This document shows positions 18,654 to 27,033 of a stretch of DNA of 64,000 nucleotides, piece after piece. This DNA is from Cronobacter universalis NCTC 9529 (GTDB lineage Bacteria; Pseudomonadota; Gammaproteobacteria; Enterobacterales; Enterobacteriaceae). The position numbers and the translations under genes are program-made. Position 1 is the first letter of the stretch; every line of letters starts with the position of its first letter. The stretch lies in assembly GCF_001277175.1 (NCBI RefSeq), contig NZ_CP012257.1, forward strand, positions 3,782,001-3,846,000, read 5' to 3'. The notes under the pieces are model-generated. The model saw only the letters and a list, made by a program, of their open reading frames with translations, did not search any database and was not told the origin of the DNA.

Positions 18654-20870
18654 TTAGTGATGGTGATATTCAGGTGTCGGAGCCGGGGCTGGAGCCGGAG
18701 ATGGATTCGGTACCGGTGTATGGCCACCGTTATCATCCGGGTGCGGCGTCGGGACGTCATCCGGAATGTAATCGGGAGTAATCGTGCCCTGGTTATCCAC
18801 GGTACCGCTGATGGTAACGCTCTTACCGTCAATCGTTGCGCCTTTTGCATTTTTCAGCGACTGAACGCTAAAGCGAATATCGCTGTTGCTGTCGATAACC
18901 CCTTTGTTCGTGACATTAGTGCCATGCCAGCTCAGCGCGTCGCCTGCTTTGATAGTCCCTTCGTTAACAAAGTTGGTCATATCTGTTTGCAGCGTCATCG
19001 CGCCGCCAGCAGTAATCTGGCCTTTGTTATAGCTGGTATCAGCCAGATAATTATGGCCATCGCCTACATTGAGCAACAGATCGCGCGTGGCTGAAATCTT
19101 GCCGCTATTATTGAACGTGCCGCTGGTACGAATATTCACGTTGTTACCTTTAATTTCACCCTGACTATCAGAGGTGAAATCATAGGCATTGAGGTTAAGA
19201 TCCTGAGCGGCGGTCACTTTACCATTGCCATTGTTAAACTGGCTGTACTGGTTAATGGTCAACGATTTTGCAGAATCGATAACGCCGTTATTGTTGTTAA
19301 TCTCCTGGCTGCTGCTAATCCGCAGGTCAGTATTTTTGCCTGTAGAAACGATACGGCCGGATTCGTTATCCAGCGACGCAACGGTAAGCACGTTTTCGCC
19401 AGTCAGATAGTGAGAGTGCGTGTTAGGCCCGTCACTTTCGCCAGCGTAAATACCTCCCGCCTGGTTAGCGCCTTTCCAGTTTTCACTGGCGACGAAATCG
19501 TCACTGTTTGTATTAATCAGCTTAGTGGCAGTGATTGACAACGATTTGTCGGCATTGATCAGACCGCTGTTGTTATCAATGTTTACCGTTTCGATATACA
19601 TATTGCCAGCGGAAGCTATCACACCATTCTCGTTTTTAATGGCATAAACGGAAGGATCGTTATGATTGCTGTATTCGTAGCTGGCACCGAGATCGCCGCC
19701 GCTGCTAATAACACCGCTGCGGTTATCGAGCGTAAAGCCTCGCAGAGTCATGTTGCCTTTAGACTCAATCACGCCATCGGTATTATTGGTGTCGCCACCA
19801 CTAACAGAAACGTTATCGCCAGTGATTTTACCGTTGTGGTTGTTCAGATCACCACGGGAGTTAATCACAAGGCCGCCCGCGTCAGAACGAATTTCACCGT
19901 TGCTGTTATCCAGTGACTCGCTGTTAATGCTGAGGGTATTGCCGGACGCGATCACGCTGTTATGGTTTTCAAGCTTACCTGCAGTGGTAATTGTAAGCCC
20001 GTCCTGCGCAGTGATATCTGCATTATCAAGACGCACGCCAACGCCCTCTTCGGTACCCAACATCGAGATTTTACCGGCATACATAGAGCCGAGCGAAGAG
20101 ACATCCAGCGCTACCCCAGGCGCCTGGCCGACACCATCCAGGGTTTTTTCTACGGTACCGATCGTTCTGACGCGGTTCGCGCCTGTCACAATATTAAGGG
20201 TATTAGCCTGCAGCTCGGCATTCACTTTTACGGAGCGCGCATAAATATCCGTCATCTGCGGTTTGCCGTTATTGTTAACGTCCATGCCAGCGCCGGTGAT
20301 GACGACCTGGCCTTTCTGAACGTCATAACCGGTCAGATTGCCCTTATCATCGAAGTTCGCCGTTCCTGTGGTCAGAGTGGCATGATTGGTGTTAATAAAA
20401 CCGCAGCCGTCACAGGTAATACCGGAAGGGTTCGCAATAATGACCTGAGCAGACTGCCCAGCGACTTCCACCATGCCGTTTAACTGACTTGGATCGGAAG
20501 AGCGCACTTCGTTGAGGATCACCGTCGCGCTCTGCCCTGCCAGGTTCGCGTTACCGTTAATATTACCGGCCTGTTGCGTAGACGTATTCGTGGTGCTGTT
20601 GTTCAGCACCACGCCATTTTTATCAACGTTAAATTCAGAATAAATATTGTGTGAAACACCCTGGCTGCTGGCTTTATTGATATCAACAACGGTTGCGCCG
20701 CCAGCGCTGGTATGAATACCCGGTTGATTGGCTGCGCTGGTATCAGCCGTAATGGCCGCGCTGGCGTTTTGCACCATGCCTAAAGCCAGAAGCGTGGCAA
20801 AACAGACAGGGCCCATTTTAGCACGCAACTCTTTCGGGGCGCGAAAGGTTGCTCCTCTGCTGGTTTTCAT
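18654..20870 (-). CDS. Short TpsA-type two-partner-secretion exoprotein (filamentous haemagglutinin-like)
   Basis: The 738-residue secreted protein begins with a long signal peptide that ends near ASA (about residue 38). The TPS secretion domain (about 39-290) contains NPSGITCDGCGFINT, the family NPNGI-type motif, and SHNIYSEFNVDKNGVVLNNS. The middle is a low-GC, Asn/Gly/Ser-rich series of NNNGVI/LDNxSGxI-like repeats expected to form a beta-helix. The C-terminus is proline-rich (TPVPNPSPAPAPAPTPEYHHH) and ends in three histidines; there is no toxin domain, so an adhesin is more likely than a CdiA. Its transporter tpsB lies upstream beyond yjbQR. Codon use is more AT-rich than its neighbours, suggesting acquisition. 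Confidence 0.9.
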   Translation of the reverse strand: MKTSRGATFRAPKELRAKMGPVCFATLLALGMVQNASAAITADTSAANQPGIHTSAGGATVVDINKASSQGVSHNIYSEFNVDKNGVVLNNSTTNTSTQQAGNINGNANLAGQSATVILNEVRSSDPSQLNGMVEVAGQSAQVIIANPSGITCDGCGFINTNHATLTTGTANFDDKGNLTGYDVQKGQVVITGAGMDVNNNGKPQMTDIYARSVKVNAELQANTLNIVTGANRVRTIGTVEKTLDGVGQAPGVALDVSSLGSMYAGKISMLGTEEGVGVRLDNADITAQDGLTITTAGKLENHNSVIASGNTLSINSESLDNSNGEIRSDAGGLVINSRGDLNNHNGKITGDNVSVSGGDTNNTDGVIESKGNMTLRGFTLDNRSGVISSGGDLGASYEYSNHNDPSVYAIKNENGVIASAGNMYIETVNIDNNSGLINADKSLSITATKLINTNSDDFVASENWKGANQAGGIYAGESDGPNTHSHYLTGENVLTVASLDNESGRIVSTGKNTDLRISSSQEINNNNGVIDSAKSLTINQYSQFNNGNGKVTAAQDLNLNAYDFTSDSQGEIKGNNVNIRTSGTFNNSGKISATRDLLLNVGDGHNYLADTSYNKGQITAGGAMTLQTDMTNFVNEGTIKAGDALSWHGTNVTNKGVIDSNSDIRFSVQSLKNAKGATIDGKSVTISGTVDNQGTITPDYIPDDVPTPHPDDNGGHTPVPNPSPAPAPAPTPEYHHH

Positions 20871-21243
20871 TTTTCGTCCTTATGATTTCACAATAATTTA
20901 TAATTGGTATTTATGCCTTGCCGATGAGTTGTTCCCTCAATGGATGGGCTTCGCAATTATAAGCCACTGGGGGATTTAAATAAGGGATATGAATTAATTT
21001 AAGATATGTGATCGCTATTATTAAGAATGGTTTTCTGACTTTTACGAAAAATTAGTCTGTGTATCGCCACTGAAATAGACCTGTTCTTTTTAAAAGCCAT
21101 CCAAAAATAGACACACCTTATTTTTATTAATCAAAAAAACAGAAAAGGAAAATACTTAACGAATAATTTGCGAATTTCAAAGGAAAAAAGATCCGACCGT
21201 GCAGCAGTCTTACCTGCTGCACTTTCCGTCGTATTAGCAGCTG
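20871..21243. other. AT-rich gap between yjbR and tpsA
   Basis: This 373-bp interval contains the tpsA leader (ribosome site AAGGACG before 20870) and, at 21199-21222, the hairpin GTGCAGCAG / CTGCTGCAC with loop TCTTAC. On the minus strand that hairpin is followed eleven bases later by TTTTTT, so it probably ends the yjbQR transcript. The centre is very AT-rich and could hold a tpsA promoter; I cannot assign one. aphA, expected near here from E. coli, leaves no visible remnant. Confidence 0.55.
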
Positions 21244-21597
21244 TTACACTGACAGCTGTTGTCGGACTTGCTCCGGCAATAGCCCCACAACCTGCTGGTA
21301 TGACGCGTCGACCAGATAATAGATTTGCGAATCCGGCAATTCTCCATCCAGATACAGCGTGCTCCAGTGCGCTTTGTTCAACTGTGCGCTGGGAAATACG
21401 TCTTTATGCTCCTGGCGCAACAGTTCTGCCAGCTCCGGGCTGGTTTTTAACGAGACGGCGGGACGGTTTTTAACGTCGTGCACCATCGCGAACATCACAT
21501 CGCCGACTTTAATTTGCGCCGCTTTCCACTCCTGGCGCTCACTCTGTTCCGCGCCCGGTTTGTTCATACAATAATCCAGCAAATCAGAATTCGTCAT
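21244..21597 (-). CDS. yjbR: MmcQ/YjbR family protein
   Basis: This 117-residue protein matches YjbR (MmcQ-like fold, similar to a double-wing DNA-binding domain). The conserved segments [37 protein letters not shown] and [13 protein letters not shown] are present. The function is not established. The ATG at 21597 overlaps the yjbQ stop as ATGA, so translation is coupled to yjbQ. The longer frame up to 21666 lies inside yjbQ and is rejected. Confidence 0.93.
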   Translation of the reverse strand: MTNSDLLDYCMNKPGAEQSERQEWKAAQIKVGDVMFAMVHDVKNRPAVSLKTSPELAELLRQEHKDVFPSAQLNKAHWSTLYLDGELPDSQIYYLVDASYQQVVGLLPEQVRQQLSV

Positions 21598-22016
21598 AAA
21601 GATTCTCCTTGTAGCGTCGCGACTATCCGGCGCGAGCCGCCATGGTTGCGATGTTCGCCAAGCCAAATCCCCTGCCAGGTGCCGAGCAGCAGACGCCCCT
21701 GCGTAACCGGCAACATCAGAGAAACGCCCAACGTAGAGGATTTGATATGCGCAGGCATATCGTCAGGCCCCTCGTCATCATGCTCATACTCGCCGTTATC
21801 CGGTACGGCGCTTAGAAAATAACGCTCCATATCGCGACGCACCGAAGGATCGCAATTTTCATTGAGCGTCAAAGAGGCCGAGGTGTGCTGAAGTAAAAGA
21901 TGCAATAGCCCCGTATGCACCTGCGATAGCACGGGAAGCTGGCTGACAATGTCATCAGTGATGAGGTGAAAACCCCGCGGTCTGGCTTTTAATGTCAGGG
22001 TTTGTTGAAACCACAT
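21594..22016 (-). CDS. yjbQ: YjbQ family protein (UPF0047)
   Basis: This 140-residue protein belongs to the YjbQ/UPF0047 family; the E. coli member has weak thiamine-phosphate synthase activity, but the physiological role is open. The family core [24 protein letters not shown] and the closing [21 protein letters not shown], with its conserved His residues, are present. It forms a two-gene operon with yjbR. In E. coli the order is tyrB, aphA, yjbQ, yjbR, uvrA; here aphA is missing and tpsB stands between tyrB and yjbQ. Confidence 0.94.
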   Translation of the reverse strand: MWFQQTLTLKARPRGFHLITDDIVSQLPVLSQVHTGLLHLLLQHTSASLTLNENCDPSVRRDMERYFLSAVPDNGEYEHDDEGPDDMPAHIKSSTLGVSLMLPVTQGRLLLGTWQGIWLGEHRNHGGSRRIVATLQGESL

Positions 22017-22143
22017 ACGCTGCCCCTTAAAAATAGTGATTTTCTAAGTGTGCAGGCTGAGCGGCAAAAGGCAAAATTTCGCTGGCATTCTGTTGTAATT
22101 TTACACAGCGCGCCAGCGAACAGGCCGGAAAAATATCAAGGGA

Positions 22144-23826
22144 TCAGTATTGCCACTGCAGGGCGAAGCCGAGCGTAAAGGGGCTGGTATGCAGTTCCTG
22201 TGGTTTCATCAGCGGCACGCCGGCAAACAGATCGTAGCCAAATTTGCCTTTCGCGCCGCGCACGCCCAGCGCTGCGCCGGCAAGTTGCTTGCCGCTCCAG
22301 TAATCGTTTTTCGAACCTTTCACTTCGCCATAGTCGAGTCCAAGGTACGGTTGCATTCCCCACTGCGGCAGGTTGAGATTAATGTCGTTGCGCAGGTACC
22401 AGCCCTTATCAGCGTAGATCGTCGTTTCGCCATCAAAACCGCGCACTGTCCAGCGGTTGCCGATGGTGAATTTATCCGGCTGCGTGAGGCGATCCGGCGA
22501 CGTTTGCGACATAAAGTGCGGTTCATAGCTCATAGACAGTTTGCCGATTTTAAACGGGAACGCGCCGTCGACACCCATCGTAATGATGCGCGCCTGTGGG
22601 TCTGCGCTGCCAACATCTTCTTCAGCATCTTCCAGTTCATTAAACCAGCGCGCCGCTTTCTGGTAGCCGAGGCTGCTTCTGATCTGGCCAAATGGCAGAT
22701 ACGCGAGATGCTCGAGCGATAGCCTCCAGTTGCTGGTTTTGCGCCGCTGCACTTCAATCTCCACATCATTAAGCTGATAGGTGGAATCCCGACGGAAAGC
22801 TTTTAATGCCAGCGTCGTCTTCTGGCTGGCGCTGCGGTAAATCACCCGGCTGAGCTGCGCGCTGAGGTACTTTTCGATGCCGCTGTAGAGATAGCTGGAA
22901 GCGCTGTCGTGGATGGTTTGCGTATAGCGGTATTTGCTGCCATAAAATTCGAGTTTCCAGTACCCCCACGGAACCGAGTAAAACGCCGAGACGTTATCGC
23001 TGCGGCGGCCATCTTCATTTTTAAGCCCTCCGCCATAAGCGGCGTAGAACAAATCGTTAAGCGAAGTCAGATTGTCCAGATAGAAGGCAAGCCCGCTCTG
23101 GTAACGCCCCGTGTACTTACTGCCGGAGTCATCGGCCCACGCGCCCAGCCGCCAGTGTTTAGGCTGGGTACGTGCTACTTCAACCTGCGTTTCGCCAGGC
23201 TTCGTTCCCGGCAATAAACGAATATTGGCTTCGGAGCCTGGCGTGCGTTGCAGGTTCTCCAGCCCCTGTTCAAGACCGCGCAAATCAAGTACATCGCCCG
23301 GATGCTCAGGGAAATTATTCATTGCGTGAATATACTTGCCGCTGTCACCTTTAAAAACAATATCGCTAATCGTTCCGGGAAGGACTCTGAACGTGAGCGT
23401 GCCGCTCCTGAGATTCTGTTCAGGGAGCAAAACGCGCGTCGTAATATAGCCGTGCTCAATCAGACGATTTTGCACGACTTTATGGATCATTCTCAGACCA
23501 TTGATGCCAACACATTTTCCCTTCACGCTGCGCGTTACATCCTGAAAGGTCATCCAGTGCGCTACCGCGTTTTTATTCTCAAGCTGAATCGCGTTAATCG
23601 GATAGCAAGGCTGCTCTTCGGGCAAATTCAGCCCTTCACTGGGCTTACCTTCCACGGTTGAAAGTAAGGATTTACTTTCCGTAGTAAGAGTTTCTCGCCG
23701 GGCTTCATCTTGCTGCTGCTGGTTTAACGCCTGTTGATTCGCGGTAACTTCACCATAAGCGGGAGAGTGAACGCCAGCCAGTACCGACAGGATCGCTATA
23801 TATACGTTGGAACGACAAACAATCAC
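22144..23826 (-). CDS. TpsB-type outer-membrane transporter (ShlB/FhaC/HecB family)
   Basis: This 560-residue protein exports its TpsA partner across the outer membrane. An N-terminal signal (to about residue 25) precedes a linker. Two POTRA domains (about 70-230) follow, including CVGINGLRMIHKVVQNRLIEHGYITTRV, and then a 16-strand Omp85-type barrel. The barrel carries the conserved lid-lock motif as GNRWTVRGFDGE and ends in an aromatic residue (LQWQY). The start is GTG at 23826, six nt after AAGGA. It is 127 bp from yjbQ and separated from tpsA by the yjbQR operon, an unusual split. Base composition is lower in GC than the flanks. Confidence 0.93.
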   Translation of the reverse strand: MIVCRSNVYIAILSVLAGVHSPAYGEVTANQQALNQQQQDEARRETLTTESKSLLSTVEGKPSEGLNLPEEQPCYPINAIQLENKNAVAHWMTFQDVTRSVKGKCVGINGLRMIHKVVQNRLIEHGYITTRVLLPEQNLRSGTLTFRVLPGTISDIVFKGDSGKYIHAMNNFPEHPGDVLDLRGLEQGLENLQRTPGSEANIRLLPGTKPGETQVEVARTQPKHWRLGAWADDSGSKYTGRYQSGLAFYLDNLTSLNDLFYAAYGGGLKNEDGRRSDNVSAFYSVPWGYWKLEFYGSKYRYTQTIHDSASSYLYSGIEKYLSAQLSRVIYRSASQKTTLALKAFRRDSTYQLNDVEIEVQRRKTSNWRLSLEHLAYLPFGQIRSSLGYQKAARWFNELEDAEEDVGSADPQARIITMGVDGAFPFKIGKLSMSYEPHFMSQTSPDRLTQPDKFTIGNRWTVRGFDGETTIYADKGWYLRNDINLNLPQWGMQPYLGLDYGEVKGSKNDYWSGKQLAGAALGVRGAKGKFGYDLFAGVPLMKPQELHTSPFTLGFALQWQY

Positions 23827-24269
23827 TTTAATTCCTTAACCATCCCTGTTTACTGGCTGCGAGTTAATGTGCGATATACCAGCAGCGTTCATAACATGGC
23901 CAGCTGAAAAATAGCGAACAGGTATATACCGACGTCTCTTTTCCTACAAAAAAAACGTGTAAATGAAGGCGAGTAAAAAAAGTGATGTTCTTGCAGAAAT
24001 CATTTTCACAATGAATATTCAAGAACGAGATAAGCCGTTAAAACATCCACTAATAAACAGCCAATGCATTATTAAGCGAACAAAATAAACAGCGGCCGGT
24101 TTAGTATCGGCAGTATAAACAAGATCCATAAAACATATTAACGTCTGCCAGAAACAGCATAATAAAATCTATTACAATTTTTTGATTAATACTTAAGAAA
24201 AGCCGCAAAATGAAGGCCGGGAAGATAGCATAAGAAAAAAGCGCTGTCATACAGCGCTTTTAACGCGTA
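23827..24269. other. AT-rich gap upstream of tpsB
   Basis: This 443-bp non-coding interval lies between tpsB and tyrB. It is distinctly AT-rich with many A and T runs, typical of H-NS-bound acquired DNA, and should contain the tpsB promoter, which I cannot place. The tyrB terminator lies at its right end (24235-24261). Confidence 0.5.
24234..24261 (-). terminator. Terminator of tyrB
   Basis: GCGCTG (24241-24246) and CAGCGC (24252-24257), extended by flanking A/T pairs, form a hairpin with loop TCATA. The minus strand continues into TTTTTT (24235-24240). Confidence 0.88.
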
Positions 24270-25463
24270 TTACATGACGGCGGCAAACGCCTGCGCCACC
24301 TGTTTCACGTTACGGCTGTTAAGGCCCGCCACGCACATGCGTCCACTGCTTATCAGATAAACACCGAACTCGTCACGCAGGCGGTCAACCTGCGCAGCAC
24401 TCAGGCCGGTATAGCTGAACATCCCGCGCTGCTTGAGCAAATAATCGAAATTACGCCCGGGTACTTCCGTTTTGAGAACCTCCACCAGCGCCTGGCGCAT
24501 CTCCAGAATGCGGCTGCGCATCGCTTCCACCTCGGCGAGCCACTGCGCTTTCAGCGCGGCATCATTGAGGACCGTCGCAACGACCTGCGCGCCGAAATTC
24601 GGCGGGCTCGAGTAGTTGCGGCGCACGGTGGCTTTCAGCTGGCCCAGTACGCGGGCGGCGGTTTCTGCCTCGTCACAGACCACGGACAGCCCGCCCACCC
24701 GCTCGCCATAGAGCGAGAAGATTTTTGAGAACGAGTTGCTGACCAGCGCCGGCAGGCCCGCGCTGGCGATAGCGCGGATCGCGTAGGCGTCTTCTTCCAT
24801 TCCTGCCCCAAAACCCTGATAGGCGATATCCAGGAACGGGATTAGCTCGCGCACTTTCAGCACCCCGACGACGGCATCCCACTGCTCGTTTGTGAGATCC
24901 GCGCCGGTCGGGTTATGGCAGCACGGGTGCAGCAGTACGATATCGCGCGCAGAGAGGGTGTTAAGTTTTTCCAGCAGCGCCTCGAAACGCACGCCGTTGG
25001 TAGCCTCGTCAAACCAGGGGTAAGTGCTTACTTCAAACCCGGCGCCGCTGAAGATGGCTACGTGGTTTTCCCAGGTCGGATCGCTGACCCAGACGCGGGA
25101 ATGCGGAAAATAACGTTTAAGGAAATCCGCGCCGACTTTCAGCGCGCCCGAGCCGCCCACCGTCTGGATGCTGGCGATACGGCCTGCGGTCAGCGCCGGG
25201 TGATCGGCCCCGAACAGCAGCGGCGCTATCGCGCTGCGGTAGTTGTTGAGCCCTTCCATCGGGAGATAAAGCGAGGCGCCGTGCGGCTGCGCGTTAAGGC
25301 GCGCTTCTGCCTGAGCCACGGCCTGTAGCTGCGGGATAATGCCCTGCTCGTTGTAATAGAGGCCGATACTCAGGTTAACTTTGTCGCTGCGGGGATCTTC
25401 TTTAAAGCGTTCCATCAGCGAAAGGATGGGGTCGCCGGCGTAGGCGTCAACATTCTGAAACAC
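24270..25463 (-). CDS. tyrB: Aromatic amino acid aminotransferase
   Basis: TyrB is a PLP enzyme that makes tyrosine, phenylalanine and leucine from their keto acids with glutamate. The protein has 397 residues, as in E. coli. Class I aminotransferase motifs include [15 protein letters not shown] and the PLP lysine in [19 protein letters not shown]. The start is GTG at 25463, giving [20 protein letters not shown], with GGAG 8 nt upstream; E. coli tyrB also uses GTG. TyrR control is expected, but I could not identify a clear TyrR box. A repeat array separates it from alr. Confidence 0.97.
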   Translation of the reverse strand: MFQNVDAYAGDPILSLMERFKEDPRSDKVNLSIGLYYNEQGIIPQLQAVAQAEARLNAQPHGASLYLPMEGLNNYRSAIAPLLFGADHPALTAGRIASIQTVGGSGALKVGADFLKRYFPHSRVWVSDPTWENHVAIFSGAGFEVSTYPWFDEATNGVRFEALLEKLNTLSARDIVLLHPCCHNPTGADLTNEQWDAVVGVLKVRELIPFLDIAYQGFGAGMEEDAYAIRAIASAGLPALVSNSFSKIFSLYGERVGGLSVVCDEAETAARVLGQLKATVRRNYSSPPNFGAQVVATVLNDAALKAQWLAEVEAMRSRILEMRQALVEVLKTEVPGRNFDYLLKQRGMFSYTGLSAAQVDRLRDEFGVYLISSGRMCVAGLNSRNVKQVAQAFAAVM

Positions 25464-25563
25464 GCTTGGTTCTCCAGATTTACGGTGTAATGTGTCTTCA
25501 CAATAAACCGGATAGCGCAGCAGATCGAGAGGGATGTGGCGGGTGCGCTGCGTTCAGGAACAT

Positions 25564-25592
25564 GGCGGGTGCGCTTCGCTTACCCGCCCTAC
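25564..25592. repeat. REP-like palindrome, GGCGGGTGCGCTTCGCTTACCC type
   Basis: This copy is in the reverse orientation relative to the three tandem copies that follow. Its ends GGCGGGT and ACCCGCC pair over 7 bp. It belongs to the dispersed family seen also at 39.4, 46.2 and 50.2 kb in this window. Confidence 0.8.
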
Positions 25593-25611
25593 AGAAGACG
25601 CGCCGGTGTTT

Positions 25612-25766
25612 GTAGGGTGGGCAAGCGTAGCGCACCCATCGCCAGCCATTTAGACAGGTATGACCGTCATGTTTGTAGGGTGGGTAAGCGCAGCGCACCC
25701 ACCGTCAGCCATTTAGACAAGTATGACCGTCATGTTTGTAGGGTGGGTAAGCGTAGCGCACCCACC
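25612..25766. repeat. Tandem array of REP-like palindromes, 63-bp period
   Basis: Three copies of GTAGGGTGGGTAAGCGNAGC-type palindrome begin at 25612, 25675 and 25738, an exact 63-bp period. The spacers between them, containing CAGCCATTTAGACA and GTATGACCGTCATGTTT, are also repeated. This is tandem duplication of a palindrome plus unique flank between tyrB and alr. Each palindrome can fold through GGTGGGT/ACCCACC. Confidence 0.88.
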
Positions 25767-25793
25767 ACCAGTCACTGACGCGAATATGTGCCT

Positions 25794-26873
25794 TTAATCC
25801 AGGTAGCGCATCGCCACTCTGGAGGTCAATCGCGTAACAAGTTCGTAAGCACTCACTCCTGTTACTTCGGCGATACGCTCGACCGGCAATCCTTCACCCC
25901 ACATGACTACCGTATCGCCCGCTTTTTCTGTCGCGTCAGGGCCTAAATCGACGCAGATCATATCCATCGCCACGCGCCCGACAATCGGCACTTCGCGGTC
26001 ATTGACTAACACCGGCGTGCCTGTCGGCGCGCAGCGCGGATACCCGTCGCCGTAGCCCATCGCCACGACGCCAAGCCGCGTGTCGCGCTCGCTCACCCAG
26101 GTGCCGCCGTAGCCGACGGGCTCGCCAGCTTTGTGATCGCGCACGGCGATAAGGCTTGAAGTCAGCGACATCGCGGGCTGAAAACCAAGCTCCGCGCCCC
26201 ACGGGTGGGTATCAAGCGGCGACACGCCGTAGAGAATAATGCCGGGGCGCACCCAGTCGAAATGCGACTGCGGCCAGAACAGGATGCCGCCGGAGGCGGC
26301 AATCGAGCGCTTGCCCGGTTTGCCGTGGGTAAAGCTGTTGAAGATATCGAGCTGGCGCTCGGTGGCGCCGCAGTCTGGCTCATCGGCGCGGGCGAAATGG
26401 CTTACCACGTTCACTGGCTGGCGCACGTTTTTGCAGGCCGCGAGCCTGTCGTAAAACGCCTGCGCCGCTTCCGGGCGCACGCCTAAGCGATGCATGCCGG
26501 TGTCGAGCTTCATCCAGACGGTGACGGGCTCTGAGAGCGTCGCCTGCTCCAGCGCCGCCAGTTGCTCTTCGCTGTGTACCGCGGTGTGTAGCCGTTGCGC
26601 GGCAATCGCCGGCAAATCGCCTGCGTTAAAAAAGCCTTCGAGCAAAAGAATGGGTTGGGTAATGCCGCCTTCACGCAGGCGCAGCGCCTCTTCAAGGCGC
26701 GCCACGCCGAACGCATCGGCATCAGGGAGAGTGCGGGCGGTCTCAAGAAGACCGTGTCCATAGGCGTTTGCCTTCACCACCGCAACCAGTTTACTGGCGG
26801 GCGCCAGTTCACGCAGGCGTTGCAGGTTGTGACGCAGAGCGCGGCGGTTTACTACCACAGTTGCCGCTTGCAT
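25794..26873 (-). CDS. alr: Alanine racemase, biosynthetic
   Basis: Alr interconverts L- and D-alanine for peptidoglycan synthesis. The protein has 359 residues. The PLP lysine is K34 in [10 protein letters not shown], and the second catalytic base is the tyrosine in [13 protein letters not shown]. The PLP phosphate/carboxylate region [12 protein letters not shown] appears as [17 protein letters not shown]-terminal beta domain includes [13 protein letters not shown]. The ribosome site is AAGGAAAG. It follows dnaB on the same strand with a 127-bp ERIC element filling most of the gap. Confidence 0.97.
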   Translation of the reverse strand: MQAATVVVNRRALRHNLQRLRELAPASKLVAVVKANAYGHGLLETARTLPDADAFGVARLEEALRLREGGITQPILLLEGFFNAGDLPAIAAQRLHTAVHSEEQLAALEQATLSEPVTVWMKLDTGMHRLGVRPEAAQAFYDRLAACKNVRQPVNVVSHFARADEPDCGATERQLDIFNSFTHGKPGKRSIAASGGILFWPQSHFDWVRPGIILYGVSPLDTHPWGAELGFQPAMSLTSSLIAVRDHKAGEPVGYGGTWVSERDTRLGVVAMGYGDGYPRCAPTGTPVLVNDREVPIVGRVAMDMICVDLGPDATEKAGDTVVMWGEGLPVERIAEVTGVSAYELVTRLTSRVAMRYLD

Positions 26874-26906
26874 TGACTTTCCTTGCTTATTTAAAAAGTT
26901 ACCGTC

Positions 26907-27033
26907 AATCCCCTAAATCATTCGCGTTGCAGGAAGGCGACAAGCTCGGGAATCCCCGGGAGCTTAGTAAACTAAGTGACCGGGGTGAGCGAGCGCGGTC
27001 AACGCACCTGCGGCGTGAAGGATGACGGGGATT
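26907..27033. repeat. Full-length ERIC element abutting the dnaB stop codon
   Basis: This 127-bp element has terminal inverted repeats AATCCCC (26907-26913) and GGGGATT (27027-27033). The core GGGAATCCCCGGGAGCTTAG and AAGTGACCGGGGTGAGCGAG matches the ERIC consensus used for ERIC-PCR primers. Its right end is directly next to the dnaB stop codon at 27034. It will be transcribed in any dnaB-alr read-through RNA and can fold as a long hairpin. Confidence 0.93.

Noticed and set aside
18654..20870. Contact-dependent inhibition (CdiA/CdiB/CdiI) locus
   Set aside because: The exoprotein is short, lacks a toxin domain and VENN-type boundary, and no immunity gene follows it.
25464..25530. TyrR box upstream of tyrB
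   Set aside because: A TGT...ACA pair is present but with 17-bp rather than 18-bp overall spacing and a poor core, so it was not called.
25612..25766. Possible CRISPR array
   Set aside because: Repeats are palindromes with identical, not unique, spacers, only three copies, and there are no cas genes.
25536..25778. Open frame with repeated CRVGKRSAPT peptides
   Set aside because: It is only the translation of the palindromic repeat array; there is no ribosome site and no stable product is expected.
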